In this document: positions 56,140 through 64,000 of the stretch, one piece after another
Layout: each line of letters starts with the position of its first letter
Position numbering within the stretch: position 1 is the stretch's first letter
DNA from: Cherax quadricarinatus
Lineage: Eukaryota > Arthropoda > Malacostraca > Decapoda > Parastacidae
Direction of reading: 5' to 3'
Assembly (NCBI RefSeq): GCF_038502225.1
Contig: NC_091321.1
Coordinates: forward strand, 36,431,048 to 36,495,047
DNA length: 64,000 bases
Translations under genes and position numbers: made by a program
Notes under the pieces: model-generated
Told to the model about the DNA's origin: nothing
What the model saw: the letters and a program-made list of their open reading frames with translations, nothing else
The model's database searches: none

Positions 56140-56965
56140 CAGTACAAGAATTGTATATAATACCGACAGGATGAAATGACACATGCACAACACCCGGGCA
56201 TCCCCACCGTAGACGTTTCGCCATCCAGCCAGCCACTGGATGGCGAAACGTCCACAACAAAGACAACCAGACGCCGCACATGTGTCTAATTTCATCAGTA
56301 GATGTAGTAGAAGAAGAAGAGGTAGTAGTAGTGGTAGTGGTAGAATTGTCTTCCCTACTTCCAACTCGAACAGTGTCCGTTTAGTTGAATCCTCTCTTAT
56401 ACACAACTTTCCTTGTATGAACCTTAGTCCTGGCTTCGTCTCTGTAGATGCCTTCCTCTCCCACTACATTGTAAAATGCTCCAAACTTCAGAACACCCGT
56501 GACTTAACCTGAATCCTCATTTTTTCTTCTTCTTCTTCTTTTTCTTCTTCCTCTTCCCCTTTCCTCTCTCCTTTTCTCCTCTGGGTTGTCTTTCTCTCTC
56601 CTGTCTCGTGTTTCTGTTCCTTCTTTATTTTATTTCACCACTTCCCCTTTCACGCATCTCGGTGCGCTTGCTCTCCCTCTTTGGGTTTCTAGCTCTCTTG
56701 CAGTGCTCCCCTTCCTTTGTATTTGACTGGCTCGTCTTCCTTATTTCCCACTTCTACCACTACCACTACTACTACCTCTTCTTCTTCTACTACATCTACT
56801 GATGAAATTAGACACATGTGCGGCGTCTGGTTGTCTTTGTTGTGGACGTTTCGCCATCCAGTGGCTGGCTGGATGGCGAAACGTCTACGGTGGGGATGCC
56901 CGGGTGTTGTGCATGTGTCATTTCATCCTGTCGGTATTATATACAATTCTTGTACTACTACTACC
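56140..56965. repeat. Third palindrome inside G, with a 15-bp-arm hairpin in each arm
   Basis: 56140-56350 is inverted at 56735-56965. Each arm holds CGTTTCGCCATCCAG facing CTGGATGGCGAAACG (near 56215-56252 and 56848-56884), a strong hairpin that ends in GAAACGTC but lacks the CUGANGA core. The ~380 bp between the arms (56355-56735) is T/C-rich and non-coding as far as I can see. Confidence 0.8.
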
Positions 56966-57124
56966 ACTACTACTACCACTACTACTACCTCCACCTCTTC
57001 CTGCCTATATATAGCCGTCCTGCTCCTCCTCTGTTAGTGTGACTTTGTCAATGGTCCAAGTCGGACCGAAACGTCGTCGTAAGCTTCTGTCTTTTATGTG
57101 CGGGTTATTTGTGACTCCCAAATA

Positions 57125-58633
57125 TCTGAATACATTCACCTCCTCCATACTCTCTCCCTCCAATCTGATATCCAATCTTTCATCACCTAATCTTTTTGTT
57201 ATCCTCATAACCTTACTCTTTCCTGTATTCACTTTTAATTTTCTTCTTTTGCACACCCTACCAAATTCATCCTCCAATCTCTGCAACTTTTCTTCAGAAT
57301 CTCCCAAGAGCACAGTGTCATCAGCAAAGAGCAACTGTGACAACTCCCACTTTATGTGTGATTCTTTATCTTTTCACTCCACGCCTCTTGCCAAGACCCT
57401 CTCATTTACTTCTCTTACAACCCCATCTTTAAATATATTAAACAACCACGGTGACATCACACATCCTTGTCTAAGGCCTACTTTTACTGGGAAATAATTT
57501 CCCTCTTTCCTACATACTCTAACTTGAGCCTCACTATCCTCGTAAAAACTCTTCACTGCTTTCAGTAACCTACCTCCTACACCATACACCTGCAACATCT
57601 GCCATATTGCCCCCCTATCCACCCTGTCATACGCCTTTTCCAAATCCATAAATGCCACAAAGACCTCTTTAGCCTTATCTAAATACTGTTCACTTATATG
57701 TTTCACTGTAAACACCTGGTCCACACACCCCCTACCTTTCCTAAAGCCTCCTTGTTCATCTGCTATCCTATTCTCCGTCTTACTCTTAATGCTTTCAATA
57801 ATAACTCTACCATACACTTTACCAGGTATACTCAACAGACTTATCCCCCTATAATTTTTGCACTCTCTTTAGTCCCCTTTGCCTTTATGCAAAGGAACTA
57901 TGCATACTCTCTGCCAATCCCTAAGTACCTTACCCTCTTCCATACATTTATTAAATAATTGCACCAACCACTCCAAAACTATATCCCCACCTGCTTTTAA
58001 CATTTCTATCTTTATCCCATCAATCCCGGCTGCCTTACCCCCTTTCATTTTACCTACTGCCTCACGAACTTCTCCCACACTCACAACTGGCTCTTCCTCA
58101 CTCCTACATGATGTTATTCCTCCTTGCCCTATTCACGAAATCACAGCTTCATCAACATTTAACAATTCCTCAAAATATTCCCTCCATCTTCCCAATATCT
58201 CTAACTCTCCATTTAATAACTCTCCTCTCCTATTTTTAACTGACAAATCCATTTGTTCTCTAGGCTTCCTTAGCTTGTTAATCTCACTCCAAAACTTTTT
58301 CTTATTTTCAACAAAATTTGTTGATAACATCTCACCCACTCTCTCATTTGCTCTCTTTTTACATTGCTTCACCACTCTCTTAACCTCTCTCTTTTTCTCC
58401 ACATACTCTTCCCTCCTTACATCACTTCTACTTTGTAAAAACTTCTCATATGCTAACTTTTTCTCTCTTACTACTCTCTTTACTTCATCATTCCACCAAT
58501 CGCTCCTCTTCCCACCTGCATCCACTTTCCTGTAACCACAAACTTCTGCTGAACACTCTAACACTACATTTTTAAACCTACCCCATACCTCTTCGACCCA
58601 ATTTCCTATGCTCTCATTAGCCCATCTATCCAT
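57125..58633 (-). pseudogene. LINE F linker and RT catalytic part
   Basis: The minus strand has, from 58633 down: WANESIGNWVEEVWGRF and KFLQSRSDVRREEYVEKKRE (charged linker); 58084-57869, VREAVGKMKGGKAAGIDGIK and WQRVCIVPLHKGKGD (RT block 1); 57835-57374, ENRIADEQGGFRKGRGCVDQ, VFVAFMDLEKAYDRVDR (first catalytic Asp), VGLRQGCVMSPWLFN; 57343-57005, LLFADDTVLLGDSEEKLQRL (intact FADD box), then KVNTGKSKVMRIT and VNVFRYLGV. Frames break at 57849, 57372 and 58090 by stops or small shifts. Catalytic residues are all retained. Confidence 0.9.
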
Positions 58634-58696
58634 ATATTACACAAATTTTCATAAAAAATACGCTGGATTTTTTTGGAAAATACATTATTTTCCACA
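58634..58696 (-). repeat. Element E 5' LTR, part 2
   Basis: ATTACACAAATTTTCATAAA to TTATTTTCCACA matches the end of the left LTR (45700-45761), proving that LINE F landed inside the LTR. Confidence 0.9.
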
Positions 58697-58759
58697 GTTT
58701 TAATAGGACAATGTTTGAAGATTGAGACACTTATGCAGCATATGGGAATCTTTATTCAG

Positions 58760-58795
58760 GAAACGTTTCGCCACACAGTGGCTTCATCAGTCCAA
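58760..58795 (-). ncRNA. Hammerhead-ribozyme-like motif, second family, minus copy
   Basis: The minus strand reads GGA-CTGATGA-AGCCACTGTGTGGC-GAAACGTTTCC. It has the canonical CUGAUGA core, a 5-bp stem II (GCCAC/GTGGC), GAAA, self-complementary ACGU, then UCC able to pair with GGA as stem I. Cleavage would be expected after GUU. Confidence 0.65.
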
Positions 58796-58953
58796 TACAA
58801 AGAGGAAGACGTAAGGAGAGGAGGAGTATGAGGTAATCAGTCCCTCAGCCTGGAGTCGATGTGTTCAGTCCATCAATCTTGTAGAATGTACAGCATAGGG
58901 CCGTAGACGTGGCTTATATACTGTATACTTACATACGCCTTCCTCTTTGTATT

Positions 58954-58987
58954 GGACTAATAAAGCCACTGTGTGGCGAAACGTTTC
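58954..58987 (+). ncRNA. Degenerate hammerhead-like motif
   Basis: CTAATAA replaces CTGATGA, with stem II and GAAACGTTTCC intact. Two core purines are changed G to A, so activity is not expected. Confidence 0.5.
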
Positions 58988-59331
58988 CTGAATAAAGATT
59001 CCCATATGCTGCATAAGTGTCTCAATCTTCAACTTGTCGGTTTTTCAAACCATTCATCACAACTGTCAGACACTGCAGCATCATGGGATCTTGTTACAAA
59101 GAATTCTTCAACACTTGTTCAACCTTTGGACAAAGACCTACTTCGACTAGTGGATGGTACCACTATGACCCCGCCTCCGCCTGCTTCACCTCACCTCACT
59201 ACAGTATATAAACCACGTCTACGGCCCTATGCTGTACATTCTACAAGATTGATGGACTGAACACATCGACTCCAGGCTGAGGGACTGATTACCTCATACT
59301 CCTCCTCTCCTTACGTCTTCCTCTTTGTATT

Positions 59332-59369
59332 GGACTGATGAAGCCACTGTGTGGCGAAACGTTTCCTGA
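59332..59369 (+). ncRNA. Hammerhead-ribozyme-like motif, second family, plus copy
   Basis: GGA-CTGATGA-AGCCACTGTGTGGC-GAAACGTTTCC on the plus strand, same features as 58760-58795. This is the best-formed motif of the set. Confidence 0.65.
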
Positions 59370-59453
59370 ATAAAGATTCCCATATGCTGCATATATGTCT
59401 CAATCTTCAACTTGTCGGTTTTTCAAACCAATCATCACAAAGGACAATGTTTG

Positions 59454-59640
59454 TTGTATAGTCTAAATAATTTGTTAAGAAAAATGTCTATCCAATCGTC
59501 AATACCATTGGCCTTGGAGAATTCTGTAGGTCAGTCAACAGTCTAGCTCTGCTGTGAAATTCCTTATTGAGGCCTCGTCATGGAGTCTAAATGAAACTTT
59601 GTTGTATTCCAATGGCGGCTTACTATGTCAGCAGAATTCC
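59454..59640 (-). pseudogene. LINE copy 3, segment 3 (endonuclease end)
   Basis: The minus strand encodes pieces equivalent to copy 1's endonuclease end (GIDDWIDIFLNKLFRLYNKH, matching FLKKAQCLYNKHCPQKTK) and joins 45035 across element E through the 21-bp remnant 58697-58717. Upstream of about 59640 the LINE is no longer recognisable. Confidence 0.75.
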
Positions 59641-59850
59641 TGAGTCTCGTGATGCCGGGGAATATGTTTCATAATGACGCTCCCCTCAAGGAAGGTTCCT
59701 TGACGCTGGTGAGGGGCTCTTGATCTAGGGAATTGGATCTGTGCTCCGGTTCATTGAATTAAGCCTGAATACTTTCCATCCCCTCCCCTACGTGAGCTGT
59801 ATAATCCTACAGGCTTACTACTTCCCCATGATTATAATTATAATAGTTCA
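59641..59850 (+). repeat. Probable dispersed repeat with ATA-rich tail
   Basis: The block ends in ATTATAATTATAATAG after CTGTATAATCCTACAGGC, the look of a LINE or SINE 3' end with a short-repeat tail. There is no second copy in the window and no coding frame. Confidence 0.4.
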
Positions 59851-60255
59851 TATGACGCTAATATTAATACGACGGATTATTTATCTATCACAATTGATCT
59901 AACTTAACATAATAAATAATGTAAATAACATAGAAACATGATTTATACTCTAGAATGAATAAAATAGCCCATAATATGACGAATTTTGGCGGTCAGACAC
60001 AGGATAAAACAATTATCGCCCTGACTATTTCTTCCCATTTTTGCTCTTCTGAGATCCTGCTATGAGAGAAAACGGAGTGTTTGTGAAGGTAACTGCACTA
60101 GATCACTAGTTTCATACGGAAACACAGAAAGAAAAGCGATTTTTGTCGAAAAAAAAAAAATCCTGAGTCGCGAGGTATTGCCGCGTTTTCGCTGAATATC
60201 TCGGAAGTAAGTTATTGACATATTTCACAAATTTAATTAAATGAAATGATTCTCA
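59851..60255. other. AT-rich, nothing recognised
   Basis: No coding frame, tandem repeat or transposon end is evident. Confidence 0.6.
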
Positions 60256-60478
60256 CGGTGCCCTGTGGCTTGATCTCTGAAGCTCTCGCTTCACACTGCA
60301 AGGGTCTGCGTTCGATTCCCTGCGAGGAAAGTGGGCGTATTTTTTTACACAGGTTATGTTCACCCATCAGTAAAATGGGTACCTAGGAGTTAGTCGACTG
60401 GTGTGGGTCGCATCTTGGGACAAGTGCCTAATTTGCGTGAAATGCTCTGCATAACAAAGTATGTCAGTGATGTCAACT
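60256..60478 (+). mobile_element. tRNA-derived SINE, diverged second copy
   Basis: The tRNA-like head has an A-box-like GTGGCTTGATCTCTGAAGC and a B box CGTTCGATTCC (60309-60319), one base off consensus. The body shares GTTAGTCGACTGGTGTGGGT and CGCATC with the SINE at 23691-23996, in the opposite orientation. The tail is unclear; ATTATTATCATATTATTG follows near 60519. Confidence 0.85.
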
Positions 60479-60550
60479 AGGCCTGTATACCGTGCACATG
60501 TACTTGTAGTAAATGAAGATATTATTATCATATTATTGTTATTGAATATT

Positions 60551-60965
60551 AATTACCTGTGTGAACCTCATTAGATACATACCAGTAATTTGTAACAAAG
60601 ACAATTATTTCATACTAATTGCTACTGAGGTATGTAGGAATTTTGAGACACAATAGGTCGCCAGGAGAATATCTCCCTTCGATACCCACTAACTTCATAT
60701 ACCCCACAAGTTACTCTGGACATATATTAACTTCAAATTTAATAAACACAACCAGTAATTCTGGTAATAATATTTACATAAATTATGTGGACTGTATGTT
60801 AAATTGACATAAATAAGAAATACATATACATATTTATACATCATATGAGAAAAATTTATGTTACCAACACCCACCAAATTTGTCTGGAGATTACTTGGTG
60901 CAGCTAGGTCACCCACAACCCCTGCCTAGATATGAGGAAAATACTGACCAGAATTTCAACATATA
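60551..60965 (-). repeat. BEL/Pao LTR fragment related to element E
   Basis: Co-linear with the first ~420 bp of element E's LTR (AGATACATACCAGTAA, TCTGGAGATTACT, GACCAGAATTTCAACAT) at moderate identity. No internal region is attached, so it is a truncated LTR relic. Confidence 0.8.
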
Positions 60966-61395
60966 ATGCAGTACAATTTCTTTGTGACTGAAGTCACTCA
61001 TATGGATGACTTCAATCACAAAGATATCAACATGGGCCATTCTGGCCACTTCACCCAGTGTGTCAACCATCGCTCTGTTACCCTCATCGTATTCTTGTCT
61101 TGGCCTCCTGTTATTCTGTGGTGGGTTGTACATCAATGCAATTGCTACTTTGGGACCTCCCTACTGAAGTGTTCCTATTATGTAGTCTTTTGTTTCTCCT
61201 CTGTCTCATCTCTCCAACTCCTAAAAATCCCATTGGTTTTTGATGAGCAGTGCCACTGTTTGTGTATGTGCTGGGGGGGGGGGAGGGAGGGGGACTACGA
61301 TCGAAAACACCATTTATGATAAAATTCATAGCAAACAAATGAAAAGACATAAACAATCGGGCCTTCGGTTAACTGAGACGATTTTTGATGATAAG
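60966..61395. other. Unassigned; includes a hairpin and a G run
   Basis: An 18-bp inverted repeat with one mismatch lies at 60979-60996 and 61007-61024 (TCTTTGTGACTGAAGTCA). A G-rich run GGGGGGGGGGGAGGGAGGGG starts at 61273. The minus strand 61136-60909 has a frame of 75 codons and 61356-61111 one of 81, but neither resembles a family I know; they could be a fragment of a coding gene or transposon. Confidence 0.4.
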
Positions 61396-64000
61396 CCAGT
61401 GACGGCACTGCTGATGTCCCACTGTAACCCAGCCAGTGACGGCACTGCTGATGTCCCACTGTAACCCAGCCAGTGACGGCACTGCTGATGTCCCACTGTA
61501 ACCCAGCCAGTGACGGCACTGCTGATGTCCCACTGTAACCCAGCCAGTGACGGCACTGCTGATGTCCCACTGTAACCCAGCCAGTGACGGCACTGCTGAT
61601 GTCCCACTGTAACCCAGCCAGTGACGGCACTGCTGATGTCCCACTGTAACTCCACCAGTGACGGCACTGCTGATGTCCCACTGTAACCCCGCCAGTGACG
61701 GCACTGCTGATGTCCCACTGTAACCCAGCCAGTGACGGCACTGCTGATGTCCCACTGTAACCCAGCCAGTGACGGCACTGCTGATGTCCCACTGTAACCC
61801 AGCCAGTGACGGCACTGCTGATGTCCCACTGTAACCCCGCCAGTGACGGCACTGCTGATGTCCCAATGTAACCATGTCAGTGACGGCACTGCTGATGTCC
61901 CACTGTAACCCCGCCAGTGACGGCACTGCTGATGTCCCACTGTAACCCAGCCAGTGACGGCACTGCTGATGTCCCACTGTAACCCCGCCAGTGACGGCAC
62001 TGCTGATGTCCCACTGTAACCCAGCCAGTGACGGCACTGCTGATGTCCCACTGTAACCCAGCCAGTGACGGCACTGCTGATGTCCCACTGTAACCCCGCC
62101 AGTGACGGAACTGCTGATGTCCCACTGTAACCCAGCCAGTGACGGCACTGCTGATGTCCCACTGTAACCCCGCCAGTGACGGCACTGCTGATGTCCCTCT
62201 GTAACCCAGCCAGTGACGGCACTGCTGATGTCCCACTGTAACCCAGCCAGTGACGGCACTGCTGATGTCCTACTGTAACCCCGCCAGTGACGGCACTGCT
62301 GATGTCCCACTGTAACCCCGCCAGTGACGGCACTGCTGATGTCCCTCTGTAACCCAGCCAGTAACGGCACTGCTGATGTCCACTGTAACCCAGCCAGTAA
62401 CGGCACTGCTGATGTCCCACTGTAACCCAGCCAGTGACGGCACTGCTGATGTCCCACTGTAACCCCGCCAGTGACGGCACTGCTGATGTCCCACTGTAAC
62501 CCCGCCAGTGACGGCACTGCTGATGTCCCACTGTAACCCCGCCAGTGACGGCACTGCTGATGTCCCACTGTAACCCAGCCAGTGACGGCACTGCTGATGT
62601 CCCACTGTAACCCAGCCAGTGACGGCACTACTGATGTCCCACTGTAACCCCGCCAGTGACGGCACTGCTGATGTCCCACTGTAACCCCGCCAGTGACGGC
62701 ACTGCTGATGTCCCACTGTAACCCCGCCAGTGACGGCACTGCTGATGTCCCACTGTAACCCCGCCAGTGACGGCACTGCTGATGTCCCACTGTAACCCCG
62801 TCAGTGACGGCACTGCTGATGTCCCACTGTAACCCAGCCAGTGACGGCACTGCTGATGTCCCACTGTAACCCAGCCAGTGACGGCACTGCTGATGTCCCA
62901 CTGTAACCCCGCCAGTGACGGCACTGCTGATGTCCCACTGTAACCAAGCCAGTGACGGCACTGCTGATGTCCCACTGTAACCCCGCCAGTGACGGCACTG
63001 CTGATGTCCCACTGTAACCCAGCCAGTGACGGCACTGCTGATGTCCCACTGTAACCCCGCCAGTAACGGCACTGCTGATGTCCCACTGTAATCCAGCCAG
63101 TGACGGCACTGCTGATGTCCCACTGTAACCCAGCCAGTGACGGCACTGCTGATGTCCCACTGTAACCCCGCCAGTGACGGCACTGCTGATGTCCCACTGT
63201 AACCCAGCCAGTGACGGCACTGCTGATGTCCCACTGTAACCCCGCCAGTAACGGCACTGCTGATGTCCCACTGTAATCCAGCCAGTGACGGCACTGCTGA
63301 TGTCCCACTGTAACCCAGCCAGTGACGGCACTGCTGATGTCCTACTGTAACCCCGCCAGTGACGGCACTGCTGATGTCCCACTGTAACCCCGCCAGTGAC
63401 GGCACTGCTGATGTCCCACTGTAACCCAGCCAGTGACGGCACTGCTGATGTCCTACTGTAACCCCGCCAGTGACGGCACTGCTGATGTCCCACTGTAACC
63501 CCGCCAGTGACGGCACTGCTGATGTCCCACTGTAACCCAGCCAGAGACGGCACTGCTGATGTCCTACTTAACCCCGCCAGTGACGGCACTGCTGATATCC
63601 CACTGTATCCCCGCTGGTGACGGCACTGCTGATGTTCCACTGTAACCCCGCCAGTGACGGCACTGCTGATGTCCCACTGTAACTCCACCAGTGACGGCAC
63701 TGCTGATGTCCCACTGTAACCCAGCCAGTGACGGCACTGTTGATGTCCCACTGTAACCCCGCCAGTGACGGCACTGCTGATGTCCCACTGTAACCCCGCC
63801 AGTGACGGCACTGCTGATGTCCCACTGTAACCCCGCCAGTGACGGCACTGCTGATGTCCCACTGTAACACCGCCAGTGACGGCACTGCTGATGTCCCACT
63901 GTAACCCAGCCAGTGACGGCACTGCTGATGTCCCACTGTAACCCCGCCAGTGACGGCACTGCTGATGTCCCACTGTAAGCCAGCCAGTGACGGCACTGCT
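61396..64000. repeat. 37-bp satellite array, about 70 copies, running off the window
   Basis: The unit is CCAGTGACGGCACTGCTGAT plus GTCCCACTGTAACCCAG, 37 bp. There are two main variants, ending AACCCAG or AACCCCG. Identity between units is very high, and occasional units have lost one base (for example near 62380 and 63570). Minus-strand frames of up to 715 codons are an effect of the repeat being free of stops, not genes. Confidence 0.97.

Larger units (their letters stand above)
54794..56146 (+). repeat. Right arm: three inverted ~432-bp units
   Basis: This is the reverse complement of the left arm with few mismatches (for example CATACTATTGAAC in the first unit where the others have CATACTATGGAAC). 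Each unit carries one hammerhead-like motif on the plus strand, at 55162, 55593 and 56028. Confidence 0.92.
53238..57113. mobile_element. Insertion G: 3.9-kb nested palindrome of Penelope-terminal-like, hammerhead-bearing repeats
   Basis: The insertion is flanked by an 11-bp duplication ACTCCCAAATA (53227-53237, 57114-57124) inside LINE F. Outer inverted arms are 53270-53435 and about 56945-57113. Inside are two further palindromes: 53444-56146 (three ~432-bp units facing three inverted ones around a centre near 54765-54795) and 56140-56350 against 56735-56965. GAAACGTTTC or GAAACGTC hairpin motifs mark each repeat family. No RT is present. Variable-length duplications and inverted partial copies are typical of Penelope-like elements. 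Confidence 0.8.
52431..58633 (-). mobile_element. LINE F: RTE-like LINE, 5'-truncated, itself interrupted by insertion G
   Basis: The minus strand carries a LINE pol from the endonuclease-RT linker to a 3' tail of ATA/AAT repeats (52431-52442) next to CACACTGGCCGATTCCCACC. The endonuclease is missing, which fits 5' truncation. Insertion G (53238-57113) splits it within the RT thumb. Joined length is about 2.3 kb. The tail of short repeats and the RT style suggest an RTE-like clade; I cannot be sure which. Confidence 0.85.
45036..58696 (-). mobile_element. Element E: decayed BEL/Pao retrotransposon carrying a nested LINE in its right LTR
   Basis: The left (3') LTR is 45036-45761; the right (5') LTR is 51766-52430 plus 58634-58696, split by LINE F. 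Gag and pol lie between on the minus strand, with many stops and frameshifts. Flanks are LINE copy 3 on both sides, in a T-rich run (TTTTT against GTTTT). It is related to element D but distinct, and clearly older. Confidence 0.9.
58718..59440. mobile_element. Penelope-terminal-like insertion with inverted partial copy
   Basis: Flanked by a perfect 13-bp duplication AGGACAATGTTTG (58705-58717, 59441-59453). A ~210-bp segment on the minus strand (58718-58925) faces the same sequence on the plus strand (59190-59420), with a further partial plus copy at 58940-59040. The unit resembles those in insertion G in layout (upstream GGGAATCTTTATTCAG against GGTATCTTTATTATG) but is a different family. 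Confidence 0.85.

Noticed and set aside
53238..57113. Palindrome as an assembly artefact
   Set aside because: Arms carry private differences and the whole insertion is bounded by an 11-bp duplication that restores the LINE F protein, so a real insertion is more likely; long reads should still confirm the centre.
61295..63996. Long open frames of 115-715 codons on the minus strand
   Set aside because: They are translations of a stop-free 37-bp satellite in every frame; no start context, domain or composition of a real protein.
61396..64000. CRISPR-like regular repeat
   Set aside because: The 37-bp units are contiguous with no unique spacers, and the surrounding sequence is eukaryotic.

Overview
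This window is eukaryotic genomic DNA made almost entirely of transposable elements and simple or satellite repeats. I find no host gene, rRNA, functional tRNA or CRISPR array. The mix of elements (BEL/Pao and Ty3/Gypsy LTR elements, CR1/Jockey-group and RTE-like LINEs, Penelope-like elements, tRNA-derived SINEs, long CA tracts) suggests a large arthropod genome, most likely a decapod crustacean. That assignment is an inference and no single marker gene supports it.

Layout: 1-2436 is a decayed Ty3/Gypsy pol with the usual RT-RNase H-integrase order. 2437-7200 holds short tandem repeats, an isolated 277-bp LTR with a primer-binding site, L2/CR1-like LINE tails and CA microsatellites. 7201-10303 is LINE copy 1. 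10304-16589 is Gypsy element C. 16590-17321 is a Penelope-like RT/GIY-YIG fragment. 17322-33004 is LINE copy 2, split by two complete LTR elements: A (19068-24922, minus) and B (25112-31803, plus). 33086-59640 is LINE copy 3 (minus), split by a tRNA-like/TIR repeat that itself carries an intact BEL/Pao element D (34965-44404), by a decayed BEL/Pao element E (45036-58696), and by a Penelope-like insertion (58718-59440). E's right LTR carries an RTE-like LINE F, and F carries a 3.9-kb palindromic insertion G (53238-57113). 59641-61395 holds a SINE, a BEL LTR fragment and unassigned DNA. 61396-64000 is a 37-bp satellite that runs off the window.

Two things stand out. First, Gypsy elements A, B and C all place integrase upstream of RT-RNase H, the order known for Gmr1-like Gypsy elements, and their capsids look like the SCAN domain, which is known to derive from that lineage. 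B and C also share a pol from which the RT palm seems to be missing. Second, the palindromic insertions at 53238-57113 and 58718-59440 contain about nine copies of a motif with the layout of a minimal hammerhead ribozyme (CTGANGA, a short hairpin, then GAAACGTTTC). In G these sit once per unit in head-to-tail ~432-bp units, which resembles Penelope terminal repeats or retrozyme-like units.

Target-site duplications and uninterrupted flanking LINE sequence let the insertion history be read directly. For most coding segments the open frames are relics. Only D keeps a full-length uninterrupted gag-pol.
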